DNA of 37,278 bases from an uncultured Pseudomonadota bacterium (GTDB taxonomy: Bacteria; Pseudomonadota; Gammaproteobacteria; Steroidobacterales; Steroidobacteraceae), in assembly GCA_903868595.1 (NCBI GenBank), contig CAIPVV010000018.1, positions 1 through 37,278 on the forward strand. The letters run 5' to 3'. Below are positions 1 to 9,606 of this stretch, one piece after another; position 1 is the stretch's first letter, and every line of letters begins with the position of its first letter. Position numbers and translations under genes: made by a program. The notes below the pieces were generated by a model, which was given only the letters and a program-made list of their open reading frames with translations, was not told the DNA's origin and ran no database searches.

Positions 1-327
1 AAGCAAAGCCCATGCCATCTTCTGAGAGGTCGGTCACAGCTCTGTTTTGTATGGAAATTTCAGGGCGCAAGTTGAGTTCCGGCGGTGTTGCCGCGCCCTT
101 CTGGCCCGAAAATGTCCCACTGTGACGCTGTGGGTCACTCCCGGCCCGGCGTCGGTCTGCCTTTGCCGGCAGCGACCCTCCTCGACCTCAGGAGGTGAGG
201 GGGCCAGCGGCCAGGGTCTGGCGGCTCTGGCGTGGCAAGTTCAAGGGGGCGGCTGCAGCGCGCCGCGCTGGGCGAGCGCCGGCGGAAGACTGGGGCGCCT
301 GGAAGCGGTTTGGCCGCCCAAGTGGAA
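1..327. other. Intergenic region downstream of pilA, no gene recognised
   Basis: This stretch lies beyond the pilA terminator and before the window edge. Reading frames cross it, but they are arginine/glycine-rich and resemble no family I know; they look like chance frames in GC-rich DNA. I see no tRNA or other structured RNA here. The next gene upstream is cut off by the window edge. Confidence 0.5.
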
Positions 328-352
328 AGCCCCGCCTTTGGAGGGCGGGGCT
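328..352 (-). terminator. Intrinsic terminator of pilA
   Basis: A perfect 9-bp inverted repeat (AGCCCCGCC / GGCGGGGCT) flanks a 7-base loop at 337-343. It starts 35 bases past the pilA stop codon. Read on the minus strand, the hairpin is followed by TTTCC, a short U-tract. Strength and position suit a Rho-independent terminator ending the abundant pilin transcript. Confidence 0.75.
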
Positions 353-387
353 GACAGGTCAGGCCGCCTGCTCGGTGGGGCCGCCGA

Positions 388-870
388 TCAACGGCAGCTG
401 GAGGGCAGGTACTTGGTCGGCACGGTGGTTGCGACGGCTGTGGTGCCGTTGGCGATCGTCAGCCCGGCCGGAATGGTTGCCTGCTTGCCACAGATCCAGG
501 AGATGTCGTTGTTGACGTCGGTATACGGGACGAGCGTCAGCAGCGTGCCCGCGAGGGCGGCATTGGCGCTGTTGCCAAAGGTGACCACGATCGAGCCCGT
601 GGTGACGTCGAGCTGCGAGACGTACTTGCCCTGGATGGTCGTGTCGACGCCGAGACCGACGGTGGCGTTGTTGGCGGGCGTCGTGCCGTTCGAAGCGAAG
701 TACTCGGCGATCGCGGTCTTGGCCGGGGAGGTTATGTTCAGGCCTTCCGTGACCTGCGCGCGGATCGCGTAGTCCTGGTAGGCCGGGATGGCGATGGCGG
801 CCAGGATGCCGATGATCGCAACCACGGTCATTAACTCGATGAGTGTAAATCCCTGCTGGACACGCTGCAT
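388..870 (-). CDS. pilA: Type IV major pilin PilA (prepilin)
   Basis: This is the structural subunit of type IV pili, made as a prepilin, cut and N-methylated by PilD and assembled at the inner membrane. The 160-residue product begins with a short leader ending in Gly. The mature N-terminus is [20 protein letters not shown], with the conserved Glu5, and forms the hydrophobic alpha1 helix; YQDY follows. Two C-terminal cysteines (in WICGK and in the final SSCR) fit the disulfide-bounded D-loop of this family. The ATG at 870 is preferred over a TTG six bases upstream because AGGGAGGG sits 7 bases before it. A strong terminator follows. The nearby pilS-pilR operon, also on the minus strand, is the expected regulator. 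No sigma-54 site with correct GG-N10-GC spacing and good sequence was found in 871-1068, so the promoter is unresolved. Confidence 0.93.
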   Translation of the reverse strand: MQRVQQGFTLIELMTVVAIIGILAAIAIPAYQDYAIRAQVTEGLNITSPAKTAIAEYFASNGTTPANNATVGLGVDTTIQGKYVSQLDVTTGSIVVTFGNSANAALAGTLLTLVPYTDVNNDISWICGKQATIPAGLTIANGTTAVATTVPTKYLPSSCR

Positions 871-1068
871 GTTCAAACCCTCCCTAACTAGGGTAAACCT
901 GTTCAGCGGGCGCCTGCCGCGGTCGTTGCTGGAGGCGGGCTTAAAGGTTTAATTGAGGAGAGTTGGACATAGAGTGGGAAGCCGCGCCGCAGGAACTGGA
1001 TCCGCGCTGCGGACCCAATCGTGCGTGAAGTCGTCGAGCGCGTTATCCCAACCCATCACTTGCCGGGC

Positions 1069-2451
1069 TTACTCGATACCGAGTTTCTTGATGCGATAGC
1101 GCAGGGCCCGGAAACTCATTCCCAGCAGCTTGGCCGCAGCGGTCTTGTTGTAGCGGCTCTGTTCCAGCGCTTTGACAATGGCTTCCCGCTCGATGCCTTC
1201 CAGCTGCTCGCCCAGTGCGCTGCTGGCGGTGGGCGCTGATGCAACCACCAGCGCAGGGGCTGGCGGCGACAGGTCCGTGGTGCGCTCCAACGACGGCGAA
1301 CTGGCGGGTTGTCGCAGTTGCAGATCGCTGGCCTCGATGCGTTCGCCAGTGCGTAGCGTCATCGCACGCTCCAGCACGTTCTCCAGCTCGCGCACGTTGC
1401 CCGGGAACGCATAGCAAATCAGGACTGCAAGCGCCTGTGGGGAAACCATCGGGGGCTTGATGTCCGAGCTGTTGGCGAGGCGTTGCAGGATGCTGGCGGT
1501 GAGCTCCTGGATGTCGCTGCCGCGCTCGCGCAGCGCTGGCACGCGCAGCTCGATCACGTTGATGCGGTAGTACAGGTCCTCGCGGAAGCGTCCCTGGTGC
1601 ACCAGGTCCGCCAGGTTCTTGTGGGTCGCCGACAGCACCCGCACGTCGATCTGTGTCTCCTGGGCATCGCCCACCGGGCGCACGCTCTTCTCCTGGATCA
1701 CGCGCAGCAGCTTCACCTGCATGTGCAGCGGGAGGTCCGCCACTTCATCCAGGACTAGCGTCCCGCCCTCGGCGCTCTGCACCAGGCCTTTCTGATCCGC
1801 AACCGCCCCGGTAAAGGCGCCGCGCCGGTGCCCGAAGAACTCACTCTCCATGAGCTCGGCCGGGATCGCGCCGCAGTTGACCGCAACGAACGGCCCGTCG
1901 GCCCGCGGGCCGGACTGGTGGATGAGGCGGGCCACGAGCTCCTTGCCCGTGCCGGATTCCCCCGCGATATGCACGGGCGCCTGGCTGCGGGCGACCCGCG
2001 CGATCAGCTCCCGCAGCTGCTGCATCGGGGGCGAGCTGCCCAGCAGGCGCGAACTGCGGCCCCCGGTTGCCTCCGCGCGCTGCGCGCTGAGCGCCAGGGC
2101 GCGCGTCACGAGCCGCCGCAGCACCCCCAGGTCCAGCGGCTTGGAGACGAAGTCAAAGGCCCCTGATTTCAGCGCCCGAACGGCGGTTTCCACGTTGCCA
2201 TGCGCGGTGATAATCGCCATCGGCAGGCCCGGGCACTGCTCTTGCGCCCAGGCCAGCAGCTGCAGCCCGTCGCCGTCCGGCAGCTGCATGTCCGAGAGAC
2301 ACAGGTCGAAGGGCTCGGCCCGCAGGCGCGCCTGCGCGGACTTCACGTCCGGGGCCGACGCGGTACGCAGGCCCATCCGGCCGAGGGTGAGTTCCACCAA
2401 CTCGACCAGGTCGGGCTCGTCATCGACGATCAGGATGCGTTCATTGGTCAT
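1069..2451 (-). CDS. pilR: Type IV pilus response regulator PilR, sigma-54 activator
   Basis: NtrC-family response regulator expected to activate sigma-54-dependent pilin transcription when phosphorylated by PilS. The 460 residues hold a receiver domain (1-120, acidic pocket VDDE, phospho-acceptor Asp54 in LSDMQLPDG, Lys104 in SKPLD). The AAA+ domain follows, with Walker A GESGTGKE at about 164-171, the sigma-54 contact loop GAFTGA at about 211-216 and Walker B TLVLDE near 231. A Ser/Ala/Pro-rich linker leads to a Fis-type helix-turn-helix at the C-terminus (about 435-460, NKTAAAKLLGMSFRALRYR). The gene follows pilS after 30 bases in the same direction, and pilA lies just downstream. NtrC itself shares the architecture, but adjacency to pilS and pilA favours PilR. 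Confidence 0.93.
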   Translation of the reverse strand: MTNERILIVDDEPDLVELVELTLGRMGLRTASAPDVKSAQARLRAEPFDLCLSDMQLPDGDGLQLLAWAQEQCPGLPMAIITAHGNVETAVRALKSGAFDFVSKPLDLGVLRRLVTRALALSAQRAEATGGRSSRLLGSSPPMQQLRELIARVARSQAPVHIAGESGTGKELVARLIHQSGPRADGPFVAVNCGAIPAELMESEFFGHRRGAFTGAVADQKGLVQSAEGGTLVLDEVADLPLHMQVKLLRVIQEKSVRPVGDAQETQIDVRVLSATHKNLADLVHQGRFREDLYYRINVIELRVPALRERGSDIQELTASILQRLANSSDIKPPMVSPQALAVLICYAFPGNVRELENVLERAMTLRTGERIEASDLQLRQPASSPSLERTTDLSPPAPALVVASAPTASSALGEQLEGIEREAIVKALEQSRYNKTAAAKLLGMSFRALRYRIKKLGIE

Positions 2452-2481
2452 GGCGGTGGAGAAGGGCGGGCGATGCCGACC

Positions 2482-4134
2482 CTAGGCTTCCCAGCGGATC
2501 GGGTCGCTGAACACGATGCGAAAAACGCTGCCACCGCCGCTGCGCGCCTCGTGCAGCAGGGTCGCGCCGTTGCGCTGCGCGAGCTCCCTGGCGAGGAAGA
2601 GCCCCAGGCCCGTTCCCTGCGGCGAGTTGGTGAAGAACGGCTCGAAGATATGCTCGCCGTCCTCCGTGTCGATTCCCGGTCCGCGATCGGCCACTTCCAG
2701 GAACGGCCGAGCGGTGCTGGCGATGCGGCCGTAGCGGAGTTCGATCGAGCCGTCGCCGTCACCGGCCCCGCCGTGCGTCAGCGCGTTCTGGCACAGGTTC
2801 CACACGACCTGCTGCAGCTGCAGCGGATCCACGAGCACTTCCAGCGACTCCTCCGCCGGGCCGTCGCCGGCGGCGTGGATGTGCACGCGCTCGGCCGGCA
2901 GCAGCAGCGTCGCGCAGAACTCTTCGCGGAACGCTGCAAGCCACGGCACCAGGCTGAGCCGCGTGGGCTTGCTGGTGCCGCGGCGGGAGAACTCCAGCAC
3001 GTTCTCGATGATGCGGCTCACCCGATCCCCGTTGCTGCGGATGATCTCGGTGAGGCGCTTGTCCTCCGGCCCCAGCGTCGGCGACTCGGCCAGTAGCTGG
3101 CTCGCGTGGCTCATCGCGCCCACCGGATTGCGGATCTCGTGCGCAATGCTGGCCGAGAGGCGTCCCAGGGAGGCGAGCTTCGACTGCTGCACCTTCTCCG
3201 CCAGCAGGCTCGTGTCCTCCAGGAACACCAGCACGGGCCCGGCAAAGCCGCCGCTCAGGGACGCAAATTGCGGCTGGATCAGGCGCGCCCCGTCGGCCGC
3301 GGCCAGCGTGCCGCCGCCCGCCGGGTCGGCCGCGTTGCCCTGCCGCCAGGTGGCCAGCAGGTACAGCAGGCGCGGGGCGACTTCTCCGAGCAGCGCGTCC
3401 GGCACGGCCAGGGACTCCCCCAGCACCGCGGCGGCGGATTCGTTGATCAGGCGGATGCGATCCTGCGCGTCCACCACCAGGAGGCTCTCCCGCAGGTGCT
3501 GCACGATGTACTGGGAGAGCTGCGCCAGGTTGGCCAGGTCCACTTCCTGCCGGCGCACCAGCGCCTCGCTCTCGCGCAGGCGGTTGGCCAGGGGCCGCAC
3601 GGACAGGGCCACCAGGAACAGCACCGTGCCCAGGACGCCCGCCGTGACGTAATCGTTGGCGCTCACCTCGCCGCCCAGCTGCAGCGCGAGCTCCTGCAGC
3701 AGCACGGCCAGCGCGGCGATGGCCGCCATGAAGAAAGCGTCCCGGTTCTCCGCGAGCAGCGCCATCGCGCCGATCGGCAGCACCAGCAGGATTCCCAGGC
3801 CGCTGGCGACGCCGCCACTGGCCCACAGGATCGCGCTGATCGCTACGGCATCCACCGCGACGTGCGTGACGGCCAGGACCCGCAGGCTGGGCCAGATGCT
3901 CCGGCGCAGCAGCACCAGCGTGACGCCAGCGAGAAAATATGCCCCGCAGATCACCAGCGGTTCGGTGGCGCTGTTGGTCCCGAAGCTGGCGCGCGGCCCC
4001 GGGAAGCGCGTGAGGATCAGCAGGCCCGACGACACGATCAACCGGTACAGGTTGACCAGCCCGATGACGCGCCAGGCGAGATCGGACGGCTCGGTCAGGT
4101 TGCCCGGAGGGCTGGGCGCGGCAGGCGACGGCAT
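2482..4134 (-). CDS. pilS: Type IV pilus sensor histidine kinase PilS
   Basis: Membrane sensor kinase, partner of PilR. The 550-residue product has about six hydrophobic helices in its first 200 residues (for example around VIGLVNLYRLIVSSGLLIL), the usual PilS layout. A PAS-like segment follows at about 210-320. The HisKA H-box is SIAHEIRNPVGAMSHA near residue 330, with the phospho-acceptor His. The HATPase domain has an N-box (WNLCQNALTHGG), a G1 box (DRGPGID) and a G2 box (GTGLGLFLA). It is the first gene of the pilS-pilR operon. It is divergent from the CoA-transferase gene across only 27 bases, so the two promoters must overlap or lie inside coding sequence. The start at 4134 gives a short Pro-rich cytoplasmic tail before the first helix. 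Confidence 0.92.
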   Translation of the reverse strand: MPSPAAPSPPGNLTEPSDLAWRVIGLVNLYRLIVSSGLLILTRFPGPRASFGTNSATEPLVICGAYFLAGVTLVLLRRSIWPSLRVLAVTHVAVDAVAISAILWASGGVASGLGILLVLPIGAMALLAENRDAFFMAAIAALAVLLQELALQLGGEVSANDYVTAGVLGTVLFLVALSVRPLANRLRESEALVRRQEVDLANLAQLSQYIVQHLRESLLVVDAQDRIRLINESAAAVLGESLAVPDALLGEVAPRLLYLLATWRQGNAADPAGGGTLAAADGARLIQPQFASLSGGFAGPVLVFLEDTSLLAEKVQQSKLASLGRLSASIAHEIRNPVGAMSHASQLLAESPTLGPEDKRLTEIIRSNGDRVSRIIENVLEFSRRGTSKPTRLSLVPWLAAFREEFCATLLLPAERVHIHAAGDGPAEESLEVLVDPLQLQQVVWNLCQNALTHGGAGDGDGSIELRYGRIASTARPFLEVADRGPGIDTEDGEHIFEPFFTNSPQGTGLGLFLARELAQRNGATLLHEARSGGGSVFRIVFSDPIRWEA

Positions 4135-4161
4135 GGGATCAGGACTGTAGCATCAGCGTCC

Positions 4162-5343
4162 TTGGCTAACCGCGACTCCAATCACGCCCCCCTCACGGGT
4201 ATCCGCGTCGTCGAGCTGGCGCGCATCCTGGCCGGCCCGTGGGCCGGGCAGGTGCTGGCCGACCTGGGCGCCGACGTCGTGAAGGTGGAGGGTCCCGGCG
4301 GGGACGACACCCGCCAGTGGGGGCCCCCGTTCGTGGCGTACCCCGATGGCGGCCGGGACGCGGCGTACTTCCACGCCTGCAACCGCGGCAAACGCTCGGT
4401 CGTGGCGGACCTGGCCACCCCGGAGGGCGCCCACCTCGCGCAGCGCCTCGCCGCCGGCGCCGACGTGGTGATCGAGAACTTCAAGGTCGGGGGCCTGGCC
4501 CGCTACGGACTGGACTATGCGAGCCTGGCCGCGCGCAACCCACGGCTCGTGTACTGCTCGATCACCGGCTTCGGGCAGGACGGCCCGTATGCCGCGCGGC
4601 CCGGCTATGACTTCATCGTGCAGGCCCTGGGCGGGATCATGGACCTCACCGGCGAGCCCGATGGGGCGCCGCAGAAGCCCGGCGTCGCCTATGCGGACCT
4701 GTTCACGGGCCTCTATGCGGTGGTCGCGATCCAGGCCGCGCTCCTTGAGCGCCAGCGCACGGGGCAGGGCTGCCACATCGATCTGGCGCTGCTGGATACG
4801 CAGGTCGCGGTGCTGGCCAACCAGGCCCTGAATTTCCTGGTGTCCGGCGTGGCGCCCCGACGACTGGGCAACCAGCATCCGAACCTCGTTCCGTACCAGC
4901 TCTTCACGGTGGCCGACGGGGAGCTGGTGATCGCGGTGGGCAACGATGCCCAGTTCCGCCGCCTCACCGAGGTGCTGGGGGTGGCGGACCTGGCGGATGA
5001 CCCGCGCGCGCGCAGCAACGAGGCGCGCGTGCAGAACCGCGCGATGGTGGTGGCGCGCCTGCAGGGGGCCACCCTGGCCTTTACGCGCGCGCAGCTCGCC
5101 GCGCAGCTCACCGCCGTGGGCGTGCCGGCCGGCCCCCTCAACACCGTGGCCGAGGTCTTTGCCGACCCGCAGGTGGTGGCGCGCCGGATGCTTGGCCAGG
5201 CCAGTGGTGAGCAGGGCCAATCCGTACCCACCGTGCGGCTGCCGATCCGCATGGCAGGCCTGCCTGCGGGCCCGCCCGCCGCGGCACCCCGTCTGGGCGC
5301 CCACACCGGCGAAATCCTCTCGGAAATCAGCGGGAAGGATTGA
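4162..5343 (+). CDS. Family III CoA-transferase (CaiB/BaiF type)
   Basis: Formyl-CoA-transferase/CaiB-like enzyme moving CoA between carboxylic acids; the substrate cannot be read from sequence. The product is 393 residues, normal for the family. It opens with LTGIRVVELARILAGPWAGQ and LADLGADVVKVEGPGGDDTR. The conserved block CNRGKRSVVADL follows, then VIENFKVGGLARYGLDY, ITGFGQDGPY and RPGYDFIVQA. The catalytic Asp is expected in the conserved PGVAYADLFTGLYA segment. The frame is open far upstream but family homology begins near LTGIRV. The only sensible start is TTG at 4162, with no strong ribosome site. It sits between pilS and sucC and is not part of a recognisable acyl-CoA pathway cluster. 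A link to succinyl-CoA from the neighbouring sucCD is possible but is inference. Confidence 0.85.
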   Translation: MANRDSNHAPLTGIRVVELARILAGPWAGQVLADLGADVVKVEGPGGDDTRQWGPPFVAYPDGGRDAAYFHACNRGKRSVVADLATPEGAHLAQRLAAGADVVIENFKVGGLARYGLDYASLAARNPRLVYCSITGFGQDGPYAARPGYDFIVQALGGIMDLTGEPDGAPQKPGVAYADLFTGLYAVVAIQAALLERQRTGQGCHIDLALLDTQVAVLANQALNFLVSGVAPRRLGNQHPNLVPYQLFTVADGELVIAVGNDAQFRRLTEVLGVADLADDPRARSNEARVQNRAMVVARLQGATLAFTRAQLAAQLTAVGVPAGPLNTVAEVFADPQVVARRMLGQASGEQGQSVPTVRLPIRMAGLPAGPPAAAPRLGAHTGEILSEISGKD

Positions 5344-5437
5344 GACAGAAGTGGCGGCAGCAGCGCGGATTCGCCAGAATATCCGGCTTTCCCGATACCA
5401 GCCGCACCGGCCTGGCCAAACTCTCTAAGGGCGTTCG

Positions 5438-6607
5438 ATGAACCTGCACGAATACCAGTCCAAGAAGATCTTCGCGAAATACGGGATACCCGTGCCCACC
5501 GGCGAGGTCGCTTCGACCCCGGATGAGGCGGCGGCGGCGGCCCGTGCGCTCGGCGGCCCGGTCTGGGTCGTCAAGGCGCAGGTGCATGCCGGGGGCCGCG
5601 GCAAAGCCGGCGGCGTGAAGGTCGTGCGCGACGTGGAGGCGGTGCGCACGGCGACAGCGGAGCTGCTGGGCCAGCGCCTGGTGACCAAGCAGACCGGCGC
5701 CGAGGGCCTGCCGATCAACCAGGTCTACGTGGAGTCGGGCTCCGACATCGAGCGCGAGATCTACCTGAGCCTCACGCTCAACCGCGAGAAGGGCCGCATC
5801 GCCGTGGTGGCCTCCGCCGCCGGCGGCATGGACATCGAGGAAGTGGCGGCGCATGAGCCGGAGAAGATCCTCTCCGAGACGGTGCACCCGGCCGTGGGCC
5901 TGGAGGCCTACCAGGCGCGCAACCTGGCCTTCGGCCTGAAGCTCACCGGCCCCCAGATCAACGAATTCACCGCGATCCTCAAGGCCCTCTACAAGCTCTA
6001 TATCGACTCCGACGCGAGCCTGATCGAGGTCAACCCGCTGATCGTCACCAAGGCCGGCAAACTCCTCGCCCTGGATGCCAAGATCGGCATCGACCCGAAC
6101 GCGATCTTCCGCCACCCGGACCTGGCCGCGCTGCGCGATGAGTCGCAGGAGGATCCCATGGAGGCGCGTGCCGCCAAGCACGACCTGAACTACGTCTCGC
6201 TGGACGGTGACATCGCCTGCATGGTCAACGGCGCGGGCCTGGCGATGGCCACGATGGACGTCATCAAGCTGCACGGCGGCAAGCCCGCCAACTTCCTGGA
6301 CGTGGGCGGCGGCGCCACGGCAGAGCGCGTGACGGCGGCCTTCGAGCTGATCCTCTCCAACCCCAATGTGCGCGCCATCCTGGTGAACATCTTCGGCGGC
6401 ATCGTGCGCTGCGACGTCATCGCCGAGGGCGTCATGACGGCGGTGAAGAACGTGGGCGTCGCGGTGCCCGTCGTGGTGCGCCTGGAGGGCACCAACGCCA
6501 AGCAGGCGCGCGAAATGCTCGCCACCAGTGGCCTGGCGGTAACGCCTGCCGAGGGGCTTACGGACGCGGCCAAGAAGGCCGTCGCCGCTGCCCGGACCGC
6601 CAAGTAA
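5438..6607 (+). CDS. sucC: Succinyl-CoA synthetase (ADP-forming) beta subunit
   Basis: Nucleotide- and CoA-handling beta subunit of the TCA-cycle enzyme that turns succinyl-CoA into succinate with ATP or GTP formation. The 389 residues match the normal length (388 in E. coli). The N-terminus [20 protein letters not shown] is classic. The ATP-grasp fold shows [17 protein letters not shown], the acidic metal ligands around LIEVNPLIV and ALDAKIGID, and the C-terminal ligase domain with FLDVGGGA and [15 protein letters not shown]. The ATG at 5438 has UAAGGG 7 bases upstream. sucD follows after 29 bases, so the two are co-transcribed. Confidence 0.96.
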   Translation: MNLHEYQSKKIFAKYGIPVPTGEVASTPDEAAAAARALGGPVWVVKAQVHAGGRGKAGGVKVVRDVEAVRTATAELLGQRLVTKQTGAEGLPINQVYVESGSDIEREIYLSLTLNREKGRIAVVASAAGGMDIEEVAAHEPEKILSETVHPAVGLEAYQARNLAFGLKLTGPQINEFTAILKALYKLYIDSDASLIEVNPLIVTKAGKLLALDAKIGIDPNAIFRHPDLAALRDESQEDPMEARAAKHDLNYVSLDGDIACMVNGAGLAMATMDVIKLHGGKPANFLDVGGGATAERVTAAFELILSNPNVRAILVNIFGGIVRCDVIAEGVMTAVKNVGVAVPVVVRLEGTNAKQAREMLATSGLAVTPAEGLTDAAKKAVAAARTAK

Positions 6608-6636
6608 CCCGCCCTGCGAACCGATACGGATACCCC

Positions 6637-7755
6637 ATGAGCATTCTCGTCAACAAGCGCACCAAGGTCATCGTCCAGGGCTTCACCGGCAAGCAGGGCA
6701 GCTTCCATACGCAGCAGTGCATCGCCTACGGCACGCGCGTCGTCGGTGGCGTGACGCCAGGCCGCGGTGGCTCCCAGCACCTGGACCTGCCGGTCTTCGA
6801 CACCGTGCGTGATGCGGTCAAGGGCACCGGCGCCACCTGCAGCATGATCTATGTTCCGGCGCCCTTTGCGGCCGATGCGATCCTGGAGGCCGCCGACGCG
6901 GGCATCGAGCTCGTGGTCTGCATCACCGAGGGCATCCCGGTGAACGACATGATCCGCGTGAAGGCGGCGCTGGCGACCTCGCCCACGCGCCTGATCGGCC
7001 CCAACTGCCCCGGCATCATCACGCCGGATGAATGCAAGATCGGCATCATGCCGGGCTTCATCCACCAGAAGGGCCGCATCGGCATCGTCTCCCGCTCCGG
7101 CACGCTGACCTACGAGACCGTGCACCAGACCACGCAGAACGGCCTGGGCCAGAGCACCTGCGTCGGCATCGGCGGCGACCCGGTGCGCGGCATGAACTTC
7201 ATCGATGTGCTGGAGCTCTTCGAGCGCGACCCGCAGACCGAAGGCATCATCATGGTCGGTGAGATCGGCGGCAGCGACGAGGAGGCCGCCGCGGCCCATA
7301 TCGCCAAGTTCGTCAGCAAGCCGGTGGTCGCCTACATCGCCGGCGTCACCGCGCCGCCGGGCAAACGCATGGGTCATGCCGGCGCCGTCGTGGCCGGTGG
7401 CAAGGGCACCGCTGCCGACAAGTACCAGGCGCTGGAGGATGCCGGCGTGCGCACCGTGCAGTCGCCGGCGGAGCTGGGCGGCGCGATGGCCGACCTGCTC
7501 AAGCGTCGCGCCCGCAAGGCCGCGGCGCAAGCCAAGGTCGAGCCGCGCAAGCCTGCTGCCAAGAAGTCGGCGGCGAAGACGCCGGCTGCCAGGAAGCCCG
7601 CGGCCAAGAAGTCCGTCGCGAAGAAGGCGCCTGCCAAGCAGCCGGTGGCCAAGAAGAAGCCCGTTGCCAAGAAGGCCCCGCTGAAGAAGAAGGCGGCCAA
7701 GAAGGCGCCGGCCGCGAAGCCTGCCCGCAAGGGCAAGCCCGCGCGCAAGAAGTGA
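6637..7755 (+). CDS. sucD: Succinyl-CoA synthetase alpha subunit with H1-like basic tail
   Basis: Alpha subunit of succinyl-CoA synthetase, carrying the phospho-histidine intermediate. Residues 1 to about 288 are a normal SucD. They begin [20 protein letters not shown], include [29 protein letters not shown] and [10 protein letters not shown], and carry the active His at about 247 in [14 protein letters not shown]. SucD normally ends near residue 290. Here the same frame continues for about 84 residues made almost only of Lys, Ala, Pro and Arg in AAKK/PVAKK-type repeats, with about 28 Lys and 7 Arg against one Glu. This resembles histone H1 or AlgP tails. Codon use is as GC-rich as the rest, and nadE starts 13 bases after the stop, so a simple read-through error is unlikely. 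Confidence 0.95.
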   Translation: MSILVNKRTKVIVQGFTGKQGSFHTQQCIAYGTRVVGGVTPGRGGSQHLDLPVFDTVRDAVKGTGATCSMIYVPAPFAADAILEAADAGIELVVCITEGIPVNDMIRVKAALATSPTRLIGPNCPGIITPDECKIGIMPGFIHQKGRIGIVSRSGTLTYETVHQTTQNGLGQSTCVGIGGDPVRGMNFIDVLELFERDPQTEGIIMVGEIGGSDEEAAAAHIAKFVSKPVVAYIAGVTAPPGKRMGHAGAVVAGGKGTAADKYQALEDAGVRTVQSPAELGGAMADLLKRRARKAAAQAKVEPRKPAAKKSAAKTPAARKPAAKKSVAKKAPAKQPVAKKKPVAKKAPLKKKAAKKAPAAKPARKGKPARKK

Positions 7756-7768
7756 TCGCCCGCCGGCC

Positions 7769-9469
7769 GTGAGCGGCGACGTACTCAAGGTAGCCCTGGC
7801 GCAGCTGAACCTGCTGGTCGGCGACGTACAGGGGAACCTGGCCCGGGTGATTGCCGAAGGGCGGCGCGCGGGCGAGCAGGGGGCGGACCTGGTGGTCTTC
7901 CCCGAGCTCACGCTGTCCGGCTATCCGCCGGAGGATCTGCTGTTCCATCGCGGGCTGCGGGCGCAGGTGGAGGAGGCGGTCGCGCAGCTCTCCCAGGCCA
8001 TTGCCGACGGCCCGAAGTCCGGGCCCGCGCTGCCCGCCGTGATCGTGGGCTACCCCGAGTACGAGGGCAGCGCCAACGCGCCGCGCCTCTACAACTCGGC
8101 CGTACTCCTGCGCCGCGACGGACCGCGCGCCAACCACCGCAAGAACTGCCTGCCCAACTACCGCGTCTTCGACGAGAAGCGCTACTTCAGCGCCGGGGAC
8201 ACCGCCACGGTCTTTGAGCTGCGCGGTTTCCGCGTGGGCCTGCTGGTATGCGAGGACATCTGGGAGCCGGAGCCCGCGCAGGCGGCCAAGACCGCCGGCG
8301 CCGAGCTGCTGATCGTCATCAACGCCTCCCCCTTCGAGCAGCGCAAGCAGCAGGAGCGCGAGCGCGTGCTGCGCAGTCGCATCCAGGAAGTGGGTCTGCC
8401 GATCGCCTACGTGAACCTGATCGGGGGCCAGGACGAGCTGGTGTTTGACGGCAACTCCGTGGTCTTCGACGGGCAGGGCCAGCTGGTGCTGCGCGCCAAG
8501 GCCTTCGACTCGGCGCTCGCGCTGGTGGAGTTCTACCGCGACGGCGCGGGCCGGGCGGTCCCCCGCGCGGTGGGCCTGCACCCGATCGAGCCGGAGCTGC
8601 GCGCCGAAGCCAGCGTGTACAACGCGCTGGTGCTGGGCGTGCGCGACTACGTCGGCAAGCACGGCTTCCCGGGCGTGGTCATGGGCCTCTCGGGCGGCGT
8701 GGACTCCGCGCTCACGCTGGCGCTGGCGGTGGATGCGCTGGGCGCCGACCGCGTGCAGGTGGTCATGATGCCCTCCCGCTACACCTCGCAGATGAGCCGC
8801 GACGATGCGCAGGCCCAGGCGCGTACGCTGGGTGTCGACTACAGCGTGATCTCCATCGAGGGGATGTTCGCCGCGACGCTTGCGGCGCTGGCGGAGCAGT
8901 TTGCCGGCCGCAAGCCCGACACGACTGAGGAGAACATCCAGGCCCGCTGCCGCGGCGTGCTGCTGATGGCGATCTCCAACAAGACCGGCCGCATGCTGCT
9001 GACCACCGGCAACAAGAGCGAGATGGCGGTCGGCTACGCCACGCTCTACGGCGACATGAACGGCGGCTTTGCGCCGATCAAGGACTGCAGCAAGCTGCTG
9101 GTCTACCGCCTCTGTCGCTACCGCAATGAGCGCTCGCGCGAGCGGGGCGAGTACGGCGGTGCCGAGGTGATTCCCGCGCGCGTCATCCAGCGCGAGCCCA
9201 CCGCGGAGCTGCGGCCGGATCAGAAGGACACCGACTCGCTGCCGCCCTACGAGGTGCTGGACGCGATCCTGGAGGCGTTCATCGAGGAGGATCTCTCGGT
9301 GGATGAGATCGTCGCGCGCGGCTTTGACCGGGCGGTTGTGGGCCGCGTGCTCGACATGGTCAAGCGCAATGAGTACAAGCGCCGCCAGGCGCCGCCCGGC
9401 ATCCGCGTGAGCCGCCGCGCGTTCGGCCGGGACTGGCGCTACCCGATCACCAACGGGTATCGCCGCTAG
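7769..9469 (+). CDS. nadE: Glutamine-dependent NAD+ synthetase
   Basis: Last step of NAD+ synthesis: amidation of nicotinate adenine dinucleotide with ATP, using ammonia released from glutamine. The 566-residue two-domain form is seen. The N-terminal nitrilase-like amidase has its Glu in [16 protein letters not shown], Lys in [11 protein letters not shown] and Cys in [15 protein letters not shown]. The C-terminal synthetase has the SGGVDS pyrophosphate loop ([20 protein letters not shown]) plus [20 protein letters not shown] and [19 protein letters not shown]. The start is GTG at 7769, 13 bases after sucD, giving a start ([18 protein letters not shown]) that fits the family. Likely in one operon with sucCD. 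Confidence 0.95.
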   Translation: MSGDVLKVALAQLNLLVGDVQGNLARVIAEGRRAGEQGADLVVFPELTLSGYPPEDLLFHRGLRAQVEEAVAQLSQAIADGPKSGPALPAVIVGYPEYEGSANAPRLYNSAVLLRRDGPRANHRKNCLPNYRVFDEKRYFSAGDTATVFELRGFRVGLLVCEDIWEPEPAQAAKTAGAELLIVINASPFEQRKQQERERVLRSRIQEVGLPIAYVNLIGGQDELVFDGNSVVFDGQGQLVLRAKAFDSALALVEFYRDGAGRAVPRAVGLHPIEPELRAEASVYNALVLGVRDYVGKHGFPGVVMGLSGGVDSALTLALAVDALGADRVQVVMMPSRYTSQMSRDDAQAQARTLGVDYSVISIEGMFAATLAALAEQFAGRKPDTTEENIQARCRGVLLMAISNKTGRMLLTTGNKSEMAVGYATLYGDMNGGFAPIKDCSKLLVYRLCRYRNERSRERGEYGGAEVIPARVIQREPTAELRPDQKDTDSLPPYEVLDAILEAFIEEDLSVDEIVARGFDRAVVGRVLDMVKRNEYKRRQAPPGIRVSRRAFGRDWRYPITNGYRR

Positions 9470-9555
9470 GACGCGTTGCGGGCAGGGGGCCGGGACGGTG
9501 GATGCGCTGCGTGCCGAGCTTCCCGGGTCACGCTGTACCGGGGAATCCTGCGCGC

Positions 9556-9575
9556 GCCGCGCGGGACCGCGCGGC
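9556..9575. terminator. Hairpin between convergent nadE and bamD
   Basis: A perfect 8-bp inverted repeat, GCCGCGCG / CGCGCGGC, with a GGAC tetraloop, lies in the 137-base gap between the convergent genes nadE and bamD. Position and symmetry suit a bidirectional terminator. No clear U-tract follows on either strand, so it may act only as an RNA-end stabiliser. Confidence 0.45.
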
Positions 9576-9606
9576 TGACGGTGGCCTTACAGGCGGGGTC
9601 CGGCGC

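Noticed and set aside
47..772. 241-codon plus-strand frame at the window start
   Set aside because: Mostly antisense to pilA, whose pilin signature, ribosome site and terminator are clear.
871..1068. Sigma-54 promoter for pilA
   Set aside because: The best match upstream of pilA on the minus strand (CGGCAGGCGCCCGCT) has GG-N9-GC, one base short of the fixed spacing. Another with GG-N10-GC (GGTTGGGATAACGC) matches poorly elsewhere and is about 170 bases upstream.
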